From Acidobacteriota bacterium (GTDB lineage: Bacteria > Acidobacteriota > Vicinamibacteria > Vicinamibacterales > CAVVIG01), in NCBI GenBank assembly GCA_020850715.1, contig JADZED010000027.1, positions 124,001-188,000 on the forward strand: a stretch of 64,000 nt of DNA. The letters are read 5' to 3'. The translations under genes were made by a program, and so were the position numbers. Shown piece after piece: positions 20,719 through 29,390 of this stretch; position 1 is the first letter of the stretch; each line of letters begins with the position of its first letter. The notes below the pieces were generated by a model. It saw nothing but the letters and a program-made list of their open reading frames with translations, was not told the DNA's origin and made no database searches.

Positions 20719-21957
20719 TCAGAAGCTGTACCTGAGCGCCAGCGAGACGTGCGCGTTCCGCCGGTACTGACCCAGGAAGTCGCCGTCCCTGCCGGCGACC
20801 AGCGATCCGCCGAGGGTGGCCCGCCAGTGCGCGCCGCGCGCCTGCGAGTACTCGAGCCGCAGGTACGCCCCGTCGCCGTCCTGCCGCACCGCGCCCTCGA
20901 CGGCGGCGCTGCGGTTCACGTCGATCGTGTACGACGCCCGGCCGACCAGCGCGCGCGCCAGGCCGCGATCGGGCGCGAACCCCGGCTCGACGCGCCGCTC
21001 CACGATCGCCTCACCGGCATAGCCGCCCGCCAGCACCCACTCGCCCGCCAGACGTTCGAGCTCGACGACGTACAGCACGTACTCGTCGGCCTGACGATCG
21101 GGCGACGCGAAGTACGCCGATTCGACCTTGACGGTGAACCAGCGCGTCGGTATCGCGGCATCGGCGCCCAGCGAACGGATGTGCGGGTACACGCGCGTGA
21201 GAACGAGCGCGCCCGGCACGATCGGCACGCGCACGTCGATGTTCGGGAGATGGTTGAAGCCGTCGAAGTACGACAGCGAGTACTCGACCGCCGATCCCGC
21301 GTGCGACCAGCGCACGCCGGCCTGCACGCCCTCCGGATAGCGCGCGCCGTTGTCGACGATCCGGATCCCTGCCGCTGCGGGGAGCGTAACGCCCCAGCGC
21401 TGCGCGAACAGCGGCATGCGGCTCGGCGTGAACCGCGGCACGACGACCGCGTCGATCGTCTCGGCGCCCGCCTCGACGGTGCCGCGCACGCCGGTCACCG
21501 CCAGCAGCTCGTTGTCCACGACGTTCAGGAAGTCGCGCGGCGCGAAGCGGTCGGTCGGCGTCACGATATCGGTCCTGCCCCAGCGGACGAACTGCTTGCC
21601 GAGATCGATCGTGAGGGCCCCGCGGTGCAGGGTGACGCTCAGCTGGCGGATCGACCAGGGCGGCCGGCGCGCGCTCCGATCCCAGAAATCGGGCGCCCAG
21701 CGCGCGCCGACCTGATCGTGCGTGTTGCCCCGCAGCGCGAGGCCGCCGGCCAGTTGCAGCCAGGGGGTGGGCGCGGCGAACACCTCTTCGCGGGCCAGCA
21801 GATCGCCGACCGCACGGGTCGGGTCGGAGGGCGCCGCCTGCGGGTACAGCGCCGCCCGCGCCTCGACAAAGCCGCGCTGCGTCGCCCGCTGCGCCCGCGC
21901 GTCGGCGGCGGAAGCCATCAGCGCGGCGGCCAGGCACGCGCGGCACAGCCTCGTCAC
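20719..21957 (-). CDS. outer-membrane beta-barrel protein
   Basis: Signal peptide, beta-barrel pattern, terminal ...LALRYSF (OMP C-terminal Phe). Confidence 0.65.
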   Translation of the reverse strand: MTRLCRACLAAALMASAADARAQRATQRGFVEARAALYPQAAPSDPTRAVGDLLAREEVFAAPTPWLQLAGGLALRGNTHDQVGARWAPDFWDRSARRPPWSIRQLSVTLHRGALTIDLGKQFVRWGRTDIVTPTDRFAPRDFLNVVDNELLAVTGVRGTVEAGAETIDAVVVPRFTPSRMPLFAQRWGVTLPAAAGIRIVDNGARYPEGVQAGVRWSHAGSAVEYSLSYFDGFNHLPNIDVRVPIVPGALVLTRVYPHIRSLGADAAIPTRWFTVKVESAYFASPDRQADEYVLYVVELERLAGEWVLAGGYAGEAIVERRVEPGFAPDRGLARALVGRASYTIDVNRSAAVEGAVRQDGDGAYLRLEYSQARGAHWRATLGGSLVAGRDGDFLGQYRRNAHVSLALRYSF

Positions 21958-22793
21958 CGGACCGGGCGCCGGATCGCCTGCAGCGTGAATGCGTCGTCGC
22001 TCATCGGCGCGTTGTATTCGAGCTGGTCGAGGGTGAGGCGCGTGCGGCTGCCGCGGCGCAGATCGGCCATCTCGAGACGCCGGGCGGTCCAGATGCCCTG
22101 CGCCTGGACGAAGTCGGAGTAGTCCAGCCGCCGGACCGCCTCTCCCCCGACGTAGCTCTCGACGCGCGCCACCGCGTAGGTGTCCTTGCGGATCCAGACG
22201 ATCGACCGCGTGTACTGCGAGGACTTCGATTCCCTGGGCGTCGACTCGATCTTCCAGCAGGCCGCCGCGCCGACCTCGTCGTCTCCGAGCATCCGGTAGT
22301 CGTACTGGCCGACATCGCGCGCCTCGAGATCCTCGAAGCTGAAGTCGGTGCCGAAGAAGCGGGTCGACCGGTCCTGCAGCGCGATGCGCCGGTCGCGTTC
22401 GACCGCGGGCGTCCACATCCACTGGTCGGAGGCGCGGTCGGGATGGTTCACGATGAGCAGCGCGACCCCCTTCACTTCGGCGGGCGAGGTGAAGCGCAGC
22501 ACGGCCTTGCTCCGCCCGTACGAGCCGAGCCGCTCGAAGGTCCAGCGCTTGTCGGCGATCCGGCCTCGGGCGTCGAACACCTGCAGGAGCCCTTCGTAGC
22601 GCTGCGAGGCCGCGTCGGTGCGCTTCTGCGCCTCCTCGACGATCTGGCGCGGATCGCGGGCCTGCGCGCCCGGGCGTGCCTGGAAGAGGCCGCCCCAGGA
22701 AGACACGACGAGCATGCCGAGGACTGCGCACGCCCCTTTCCGACGCCTCCGGGTGCCCGTCCGTGCCGGCCGCATCCGCGCGGTGTCATTCAT
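21954..22793 (-). CDS. outer membrane lipoprotein-sorting (LolA-like) protein
   Basis: RWTFERLGSYGRSKAVLRFTSPAEVKGVALLIVNHPDRASDQWMWTPAVERDRRI. Confidence 0.75.
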   Translation of the reverse strand: MNDTARMRPARTGTRRRRKGACAVLGMLVVSSWGGLFQARPGAQARDPRQIVEEAQKRTDAASQRYEGLLQVFDARGRIADKRWTFERLGSYGRSKAVLRFTSPAEVKGVALLIVNHPDRASDQWMWTPAVERDRRIALQDRSTRFFGTDFSFEDLEARDVGQYDYRMLGDDEVGAAACWKIESTPRESKSSQYTRSIVWIRKDTYAVARVESYVGGEAVRRLDYSDFVQAQGIWTARRLEMADLRRGSRTRLTLDQLEYNAPMSDDAFTLQAIRRPVR

Positions 22794-25362
22794 ATTCGAG
22801 CGCCTCGACGAGCGAGCGGCGGACGGCCGACTCGGCCGGCCAGATCGCGGCGACCAACGCCGCGGCGAGTATGGCCGGCACCAGGCCGAGCGCCACGTTG
22901 ACGGGAAACGTGTAGTCGAGCCGCATCCCCGCGATGTCGTAGCGGATCATCTGCAGCAGGTAGTGCAGGTTCACCGCCCCCAGCGCGAAGCCCAGCGCGA
23001 GGCCGATGCCGCCGATGCTGAGCGCCTCGATCCAGATGGTGCGCCGGATCTGCCCGCGCAGCGCGCCCACCGCCTTCAGCACGCCGAGCTCGCGCCGGCG
23101 GTCGATGATCGACACGGTCAGCGTGTTGACGATGCCGAGGATGGCGACGAGCACGGCCACCGCAATCTGCACGGAGGTGAGGCCGAACCACTGGTCGGTG
23201 ACGCGCAGGATGTACGCCTTCAGCTCGGCGTTCGTCATCACGAACACCTGGCGCTCCCCGGCGAACCGCTCGACGATCCGCTGCCGCACTCCGGCCGCGC
23301 TCGCGCCGCGGCGCACGTAGACGCGAAACACGTTGACCGAGTCGTCCTGCCAGTACTTCCGGAAGACCTGGCGGTCCATCAGGATCGTGCCCTGCTGGTC
23401 CGAATAGTCGACGACGATGCCGACGATCGGCAGCCGGATCACGCCGTAGGGCGCCGGAATCTCGAGCAGCTCGCCGATCTTCAGGCCCTGGAGCTGGGCG
23501 AGATTGTCCGACACCATCAGCCCTTCGCCCGCGGCGGTGAGCCGGTACATGCTCGCCGCGTCGCCCTCCACCGGGTCGCGCCGCGCGGTCTGCTCGAGGC
23601 TGTCGATCTCCACCGCGACCACCATGACCGGCGTCTGCCGGAAGACGATGCGCGCGTCGCGCACCATCTGGACGCGCTCGACGCCGTCGATCGCGGCAAT
23701 CTCCGGTCCCATCCCGGGCGGGAACCTGATCGTGCGCACCACGATGTTCTGGGAGGGCATGACGAACAGATCCGGATTCAGCGCCGTCTCCAGCCAGTCG
23801 ATGATCGAGTCGTAGCTGGCGCGCGCCATCCCGCCGAACGCGACGACGAGCGCCAGCGAGAGCATCAGCGCGGCGACGCTGGCCGACGTGCGGCGGGGCG
23901 CCTGGATCAGGCTGTCGGCGGCCAGGGCGCCCTCGACCGGCCGGAGGCGCTTCAGCAGCGGCCGGAGGGCGCGCGCGAGCATCAGCGAGAGCAGGGGACT
24001 CAGGAGCAGGGCGACGAGGATGGCGAGCAGGTAGCCGAGGTAGAAGATCGCCCGCGACCCCCCCACCCACGCGGGCGCCATCCGCGGCGCGGCCAGGCAC
24101 GCCAGCGACAGGGCGCCGCAGGCGGCGGCCACCCCGATGCGCGCGCGGCTCTCGCCCGCCGACAGCACCTGGTGGCGCCCCTTCTGCAGCGCCTGCACCG
24201 GGTCGACCCGCGCCGCGCTGCGCGCGGGAATCAGCGCGGCCGCGACGCTCGTGGCGAGGCCGATGGCGAGCGCGGCGGCGAGCAGCGCCGGGTTGGTCGC
24301 GATCTCGTCCGCCTGCCGGGCCACGCCGTAGACGTCGCTGATGAGGACGCCGATCGACGCGGCGATGAGGCGCGCGACGAGCAGGCCGAAGCCCAGACCC
24401 AGCAGCGACCCCGCGAGACCGGTCACGGCGCTCTCGCCGAGGAACAGCCAGCGGATCTGCCGCCGCGTCGCGCCGAGCGCCCGCAGGATCCCGATCTCGG
24501 CGCGGCGCTCGGTCACCGCGATCGAGAACGAGTTGTAGATGATGAACATGCCGATGAAGAGGGCGAACAGGCTCGAGATGTCCACCATCATCGAGTAGGC
24601 GGCGAGGATCGCCTCGAACTGCTGGCCGCGGCCCGCGGGGGGATCGATCTGGAAGCCAGGGCCGAGCAGGGCGCCGAGCTCCGCCTGGGCCTCCGCGATC
24701 GTGCGGCCGCTCTTCAGCGCGAGGTCGATCCGATCGAAGGTCCGCCCCCGGCCGAACATCTTCTGGGCCGCGTAGACGTCCATGATCGCGAGATTGCCGC
24801 CGAACGCGCTCGCCAGGCCGGACGCCTTCATCACGCCGCGGATGGTGAAGCGCTTCTCCCCTTCGGCGGTGAGCAGCGGCAGCCCGCTGCCGGCGCCCAG
24901 ATCGAGGCGGTCGGCGAGCGCGCGCGACACGATGATCGAGTCCGGCTGCGCGATGAAGGTCAGCGGATCGTCGACAATCGCCTCGTCGCCGCTCTCGAGA
25001 TCGTAGTCGCGCAGGCTGCGGTCGCCCGTCATGTCGACGCCGAGCACCAGCAGGCTGCCGATGCCGCGCTGCCGCGTGTCGGCGACCGCCTCGACGACCG
25101 GCACCGCGACGCGCACGGTCGAGGCCGACTGCACGCGCTCGAGCACTTCTTCGGCGAAGCCCGTCTCGCCGGCGGTCACCTGCAGCTCGGTCTTCCCGGC
25201 GATCCGGTCGACGGTGCGCGAGAAGGCGTACAGCACGCTCTGGTTGGCCGTGTGCATGCCGACGAACACGGCCACGCCGAGGACGATGCCGGCAATGGTG
25301 AGGATCGACCGGAGGACGTGCCGGCGGAAGTAGGGCCAGCTGATCAGCCGCAGGAGGATCAA
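22786..25362 (-). CDS. ABC transporter permease, FtsX/MacB-like
   Basis: Two FtsX modules (EIGILRALGATRRQIRWLFLGES; ELGVLKAVGALRGQIRRTIWIEAL). Confidence 0.88.
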   Translation of the reverse strand: MILLRLISWPYFRRHVLRSILTIAGIVLGVAVFVGMHTANQSVLYAFSRTVDRIAGKTELQVTAGETGFAEEVLERVQSASTVRVAVPVVEAVADTRQRGIGSLLVLGVDMTGDRSLRDYDLESGDEAIVDDPLTFIAQPDSIIVSRALADRLDLGAGSGLPLLTAEGEKRFTIRGVMKASGLASAFGGNLAIMDVYAAQKMFGRGRTFDRIDLALKSGRTIAEAQAELGALLGPGFQIDPPAGRGQQFEAILAAYSMMVDISSLFALFIGMFIIYNSFSIAVTERRAEIGILRALGATRRQIRWLFLGESAVTGLAGSLLGLGFGLLVARLIAASIGVLISDVYGVARQADEIATNPALLAAALAIGLATSVAAALIPARSAARVDPVQALQKGRHQVLSAGESRARIGVAAACGALSLACLAAPRMAPAWVGGSRAIFYLGYLLAILVALLLSPLLSLMLARALRPLLKRLRPVEGALAADSLIQAPRRTSASVAALMLSLALVVAFGGMARASYDSIIDWLETALNPDLFVMPSQNIVVRTIRFPPGMGPEIAAIDGVERVQMVRDARIVFRQTPVMVVAVEIDSLEQTARRDPVEGDAASMYRLTAAGEGLMVSDNLAQLQGLKIGELLEIPAPYGVIRLPIVGIVVDYSDQQGTILMDRQVFRKYWQDDSVNVFRVYVRRGASAAGVRQRIVERFAGERQVFVMTNAELKAYILRVTDQWFGLTSVQIAVAVLVAILGIVNTLTVSIIDRRRELGVLKAVGALRGQIRRTIWIEALSIGGIGLALGFALGAVNLHYLLQMIRYDIAGMRLDYTFPVNVALGLVPAILAAALVAAIWPAESAVRRSLVEALEYE

Positions 25363-26081
25363 CGCCGGACGTCCTCCACGATGCGGCCATCGCGCAGCGC
25401 AATCGTGCGGCCGCAGCTCGCGGCGACCTTCAGGTCGTGGGTCACGATGACGACGGTCGATCCGAGGCGCGCGTGCAGCGCCTGGATGAGCGCGAGGATC
25501 TCGCCGCCGGTGCGCGTGTCGAGATTGCCGGTGGGTTCGTCGGCCAGCAGGATCGGCGGGTAGATCGACAGCGCCCGCGCGATGGCGACGCGCTGGCGCT
25601 CGCCGCCCGACAGCTCGTCGGGCAGGTGCTGCAGGCGGTGGCCGAGCTGCACCAGCGCCAGCAGCTCGTGCGCACGCGCGGCGACCCTGGCGCGCGGCCA
25701 GCCGCGCAGGTGCAGCGGCAGGCCGACGTTCTCGACGCTCGACAGGGTCGGCAGCAGGTTGAAGAACTGGAAGATGAAGCCGATCTTGTCGCGCCGCACC
25801 CGCGTCAGCCCATCGTCGGACAGGCCGTCGAGCGCCTCGCCGTCGACCCGGACCCGGCCGGAGGTCGGCCGGTCGAGGCCGCCGATCAGATTGAGGAGCG
25901 TCGACTTGCCGGAGCCGGACGGTCCGATGATGGAGACCATCTCGCCGCGCGGGATGTCCAGGGAGACCTGGTCGAGCGCGGTGACCTGGCGCGTGCCGTC
26001 GAACCGCCGGGTGACCAGATCGAGCGCGATGGCGGGAGGCGGCGTCCCCGACGCCGCCGGGGTGGAGGTCTCAGGGACCAT
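25359..26081 (-). CDS. ABC transporter ATP-binding protein, LolD/MacB-like
   Basis: GPSGSGKSTLLNLIGGLDRPTSG, LSGGERQRVAIARAL, LLADEPTGNLD. Confidence 0.93.
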   Translation of the reverse strand: MVPETSTPAASGTPPPAIALDLVTRRFDGTRQVTALDQVSLDIPRGEMVSIIGPSGSGKSTLLNLIGGLDRPTSGRVRVDGEALDGLSDDGLTRVRRDKIGFIFQFFNLLPTLSSVENVGLPLHLRGWPRARVAARAHELLALVQLGHRLQHLPDELSGGERQRVAIARALSIYPPILLADEPTGNLDTRTGGEILALIQALHARLGSTVVIVTHDLKVAASCGRTIALRDGRIVEDVRR

Positions 26082-26090
26082 GGCGTATGC

Positions 26091-26106
26091 TGTGAATCAT
26101 TTCACA
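26091..26106. promoter_or_regulatory. CRP/FNR-superfamily-like operator
   Basis: TGTGAATCATTTCACA = TGTGA-N6-TCACA, 9 bp before the ABC ATPase start; extra TTTCACA half-site at 26114-26120. Confidence 0.55.
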
Positions 26107-26144
26107 ACAATCGTTTCACACTCGATGTCGAATCAGGCCGCACA

Positions 26145-26576
26145 TCAGCCGGCCTGCACCGGGGGCGCGTCCCGCAGCGCTTCGAGCCGGGCCCGCACCA
26201 CCGGCGGCACCGGCATCGACCGGTTCGCCGCGTAGTCGAAGGTGACGATCACGGCCCTGGCCGAGGCCAGGCGCGCGCCGCCGCCGGCCCGGACGATCTC
26301 GTAGTCCATGGCGATGCTCGAACGGCCAAGGTGCGCGATGCCCACGCGCACGTCGATCCGATCGTGCGCGGAGGCCGGCGCGAGGAAGTCGATCTCGGTG
26401 CGTGCGAGGATGGTGCCGACGCCCGGCAGGCCCCCCTCGCCGAACAGATCGCGCCACAGCGCGAGCCGCGACTCCTCGAGGTAGGTGTGATAGGCGGCGT
26501 TGTTCACGTGCCCGCGCGGGTCGCAGTCGCGGAATCGAACGTCGATTGGGTGCGCGAACACGAAGCGGGCCGGCAC
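26145..26576 (-). CDS. acyl-CoA thioesterase (4HBT family)
   Basis: IDVRFRDCDPRGHVNNAAYHTYLEESRLALW hot-dog motif; ATG at 26609 is an alternative start. Confidence 0.85.
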   Translation of the reverse strand: MPARFVFAHPIDVRFRDCDPRGHVNNAAYHTYLEESRLALWRDLFGEGGLPGVGTILARTEIDFLAPASAHDRIDVRVGIAHLGRSSIAMDYEIVRAGGGARLASARAVIVTFDYAANRSMPVPPVVRARLEALRDAPPVQAG

Positions 26577-26582
26577 GGATAG

Positions 26583-26589
26583 TAGAATA
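26583..26589. promoter_or_regulatory. shared bidirectional -10 (TAGAAT + / TATTCT -)
   Basis: TAGAATA between thioesterase (-) and thyX-like (+) starts. Confidence 0.5.
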
Positions 26590-26599
26590 CCTGACCATC

Positions 26600-28219
26600 G
26601 TGATCTCATCGAGCGCGCCCTCCGAACGATTCACGCCCGACGAAGCGCGCGCCCTGGCGCCCTACTTCACCAACGTCGATCGCCCGGTGTTCGCGCTCGT
26701 GAACCTGCCCGAGACGGTGAAGGGCGCGCTCTTCGCGCGCTATTCCCGCTCGGCCAGGTCGCTGCGACGGCTCTTCCTCGACGAGTTCCGCGCGCAGGTC
26801 CCGGCGCCGGACGCCGCGGGCGCTCCCCGCGCCGACCAGGTCGGCGCCGCCCGCGCCGACCGGCTCTACGCCCGGATGCTCAACGAGTATGGAGACGACT
26901 CGGTCGCACAGCTCGGATCGGCGCACCTGGCCTGCGAGGGCGTGTCGAACGTCCTGACGAAGGTGCTCGAGCGGGGCCGGCTGATGGCGTACCTCGAGCA
27001 GTCGACGCGCTACGTGCCCTACACCGATCGTCCGGGTGGGGGCTGGAGGTACCGCGTACCGCCTGAAATCGAGCGGTCGCCGCTGCGCGGCGCCTACGTG
27101 CGGACGATGGATGAGGCCTTCGAGACCTATGCGCGGTGGATTCCGGCCATGGAGGCGCACTTCCGCGCGCGGTACCCGAAAGCGGCCGGCGACTCGGACG
27201 CGGTCTATCGTTCCGCGATTCGCGCGAAGGCGCTCGACACGCTGCGCGGCCTGCTCCCCGCCGCCACCACCTCGAACGTCGGGCTGTTCGGCACCGGCCA
27301 GGCCTACGAAGCGCTGCTGCTGCGGATGTTCGCCCACCCGCTCGAAGAGGTGCGCGATCACGCCGGGGCGATGCTCGTCGAGTTGCGGCAGGTCATCCCG
27401 GCCTTTCTCACGCGCGTCGATCAGCCGGATCGCGGCGGGCGCACGATCGACTATCTGACCGGGACGCGCGAGATCTTCGCGCGCGCGAGCGCCGGGCTCG
27501 TCGCCGGTCTCGAAGAGGGCGACGCGAGCGTCGAGGTGGCGCTCACCGATTTCGATCCCGACGGCGAGTCGAAGGTCGTCGCGTCGGCGCTGTATCCGGT
27601 GTGCGACCTGCCGGATGCCGAGATCTCGCGCGCCGTCGGCCGCCTGTCCTCCGACGACCGCGCCGCGCTGCTGCGCGCCTACGCTGGCGCGCGCACGAAC
27701 CGCCGGCAGAAGCCCGGCCGCGCGTTCGAGCGGACGTCGTACCGCTTCGACATCCTCGCCGACTATGGCGCGTTCCGCGATCTCCAGCGCCATCGGCTGC
27801 TGACGCTCGAATGGCAGCCGCTCAGCACGCGCCACGGGTACGTCGAGCCGGCGGCCATCGAGGACGCTGGCGCGCTGGAGGAATGGCGCGCGGCCATGGC
27901 GCGATCGGCGGAGCTGTACGAGTCGCTGGTCGCCGCCGGGCTCGCGCAGGCCGCGCCGTACGCCGTCGTCATGGCGTACCGCGTCCGCTTCTACATGGAG
28001 ATGAACGCCCGCGAGGCGATGCACGTGATCGAGCTCCGGACCTCGCCGCAGGGGCACCCGTCGTACCGGCGCATCTGCCAGCAGATGCACCGGGCGATCG
28101 GCGAGGTGGCCGGCCATCGGGCGATCGCGGCCGCGATGGCGTTCGCCGATCACTCGGAGGTGGAGCTCGAGCGGCTGCAGGCGGAGCGGAGGCTGGAGAG
28201 GAAGCGGGCTAGTCCTTAG
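26600..28219 (+). CDS. FAD-dependent thymidylate synthase-like protein, tandem ThyX domains
   Basis: N-half YLEQSTRYVPY; C-half LQRHRLLTLEWQPLSTRHGY and VIELRTSPQGHPSYRRICQQMH. Confidence 0.75.
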   Translation: MISSSAPSERFTPDEARALAPYFTNVDRPVFALVNLPETVKGALFARYSRSARSLRRLFLDEFRAQVPAPDAAGAPRADQVGAARADRLYARMLNEYGDDSVAQLGSAHLACEGVSNVLTKVLERGRLMAYLEQSTRYVPYTDRPGGGWRYRVPPEIERSPLRGAYVRTMDEAFETYARWIPAMEAHFRARYPKAAGDSDAVYRSAIRAKALDTLRGLLPAATTSNVGLFGTGQAYEALLLRMFAHPLEEVRDHAGAMLVELRQVIPAFLTRVDQPDRGGRTIDYLTGTREIFARASAGLVAGLEEGDASVEVALTDFDPDGESKVVASALYPVCDLPDAEISRAVGRLSSDDRAALLRAYAGARTNRRQKPGRAFERTSYRFDILADYGAFRDLQRHRLLTLEWQPLSTRHGYVEPAAIEDAGALEEWRAAMARSAELYESLVAAGLAQAAPYAVVMAYRVRFYMEMNAREAMHVIELRTSPQGHPSYRRICQQMHRAIGEVAGHRAIAAAMAFADHSEVELERLQAERRLERKRASP

Positions 28220-28736
28220 TCCAGTAGCGCGCGTGCTCGTCGAGGAACGTCAGCGACTGGAACGACTTCATCCGATCGAGGAAGAGCACGCCGTCGAGGT
28301 GGTCGTACTCGTGCTGGATGACGCGCGCCGGAAAGTCCTTCGCGTCCAGCTCGATGCGCTCGCCCTTCCGGCCGAGCGCGCGCACCCTCACCGTCCGCGG
28401 CCGCGCGACCCTGCCGCGGATGTCCGGAATGCTGAGGCAGCCCTCCCAATCCTCGATCGCCTCCGATCCGGCCGCGACGATCTCCGGGTTCAGGACGGCC
28501 ACCGGCTCCCCGTCCGCGCCCGACGCGCCCTCCTCGTCGAGCGACGCGACAAAGAGCCTGAGACCCTCGTGCACCTGCGGCGCCGCGAGGCCCACGCCGC
28601 GGTACTCGAACATGGTCTCGATCATGTCGTCGATCAGCTGCTGCACGCGCGGGCTGCCGATCTCGGCGCGATCGAGCGCACGCGCCTTCGCCCGGAGGAC
28701 CGGGTGGCCCATACGCGCGACTTTCAGGATTGCCAT
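28209..28736 (-). CDS. def: peptide deformylase
   Basis: GVGLAAPQVHEG, EDWEGCLSIPDIRG, IQHEYDHLDGVLFLDR. Confidence 0.95.
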   Translation of the reverse strand: MAILKVARMGHPVLRAKARALDRAEIGSPRVQQLIDDMIETMFEYRGVGLAAPQVHEGLRLFVASLDEEGASGADGEPVAVLNPEIVAAGSEAIEDWEGCLSIPDIRGRVARPRTVRVRALGRKGERIELDAKDFPARVIQHEYDHLDGVLFLDRMKSFQSLTFLDEHARYWTKD

Positions 28737-28745
28737 ATCCGCGGA

Positions 28746-28753
28746 ATTATACT
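28746..28753. promoter_or_regulatory. shared bidirectional -10 (TATACT + / TATAAT -)
   Basis: ATTATACT; exactly 9 nt to GTG 28763 (+) and 9 nt to ATG 28736 (-). Confidence 0.65.
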
Positions 28754-28762
28754 TGGTCCGAC

Positions 28763-29314
28763 GTGGCCGATACGGCTCCGCACCCGCACGACGACGCGCA
28801 TCTCTACCGGTTCTGTCCGCGCTGCGGCGGCGAGCTCGTCCGGCGCACGCTCAGGGCCGCCGAGCCCGCGCGGCCGGTGTGCACGCGCTGCGGCTTCGTG
28901 TTCTACATCGATCCCAAGATCGCCGTGGGCACCATCATCCGCACCGCGGCGCAGCGGCTCGTGCTCGTGCGCCGGGCGATCGAACCCGGCTACGGCAAGT
29001 GGGTGTTTCCCGGCGGCTACGTCGATCGCGGCGAGACGCTGACGGCGGCCGCGGTCCGCGAAGCGCGGGAGGAGTGCGGGCTCGATGTCCGCCTGAACGG
29101 GCTCGTCAACATCTACTCGTACGCGGGGCGCGCGCCGGTGATCGTGGTGTATGCCGCGGTCGCGCTGGGCGGCACGCTGTGCCCGGACGAGGAGTGTCTG
29201 GAAACGGCCGAGTTCGCGGCGGACGCGCTGCCGTGGCACGAGCTCGCCTTCGACAGCACGCACGAGGGGCTGCGCGACTATCTCGCGGGACTCCTGCACC
29301 CGCTGCAGCACTGA
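28763..29314 (+). CDS. zinc-ribbon Nudix hydrolase (GTG start)
   Basis: CPRCGGELVRR...CTRCGFVFYIDPKIA; Nudix box GGYVDRGETLTAAAVREAREECGLDV. Confidence 0.88.
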   Translation: MADTAPHPHDDAHLYRFCPRCGGELVRRTLRAAEPARPVCTRCGFVFYIDPKIAVGTIIRTAAQRLVLVRRAIEPGYGKWVFPGGYVDRGETLTAAAVREAREECGLDVRLNGLVNIYSYAGRAPVIVVYAAVALGGTLCPDEECLETAEFAADALPWHELAFDSTHEGLRDYLAGLLHPLQH

Positions 29315-29343
29315 CAGGCCGGCGGGGCGGAGCAGCCGTGGCA

Positions 29344-29375
29344 GGCGGGACTGGCAGCGGCGTGCGAGTCCCGCC
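29344..29375. terminator. hairpin between convergent Nudix and FBA genes
   Basis: GGCGGGACT-N14-AGTCCCGCC, perfect 9-bp stem; no T-tract. Confidence 0.5.
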
Positions 29376-29390
29376 CTTGCGGCCCGGTCC

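Noticed and set aside
22618-25563. 981-aa plus-strand ORF
   Set aside because: Antisense to the FtsX permease gene; H/D/R-rich low-complexity sequence.
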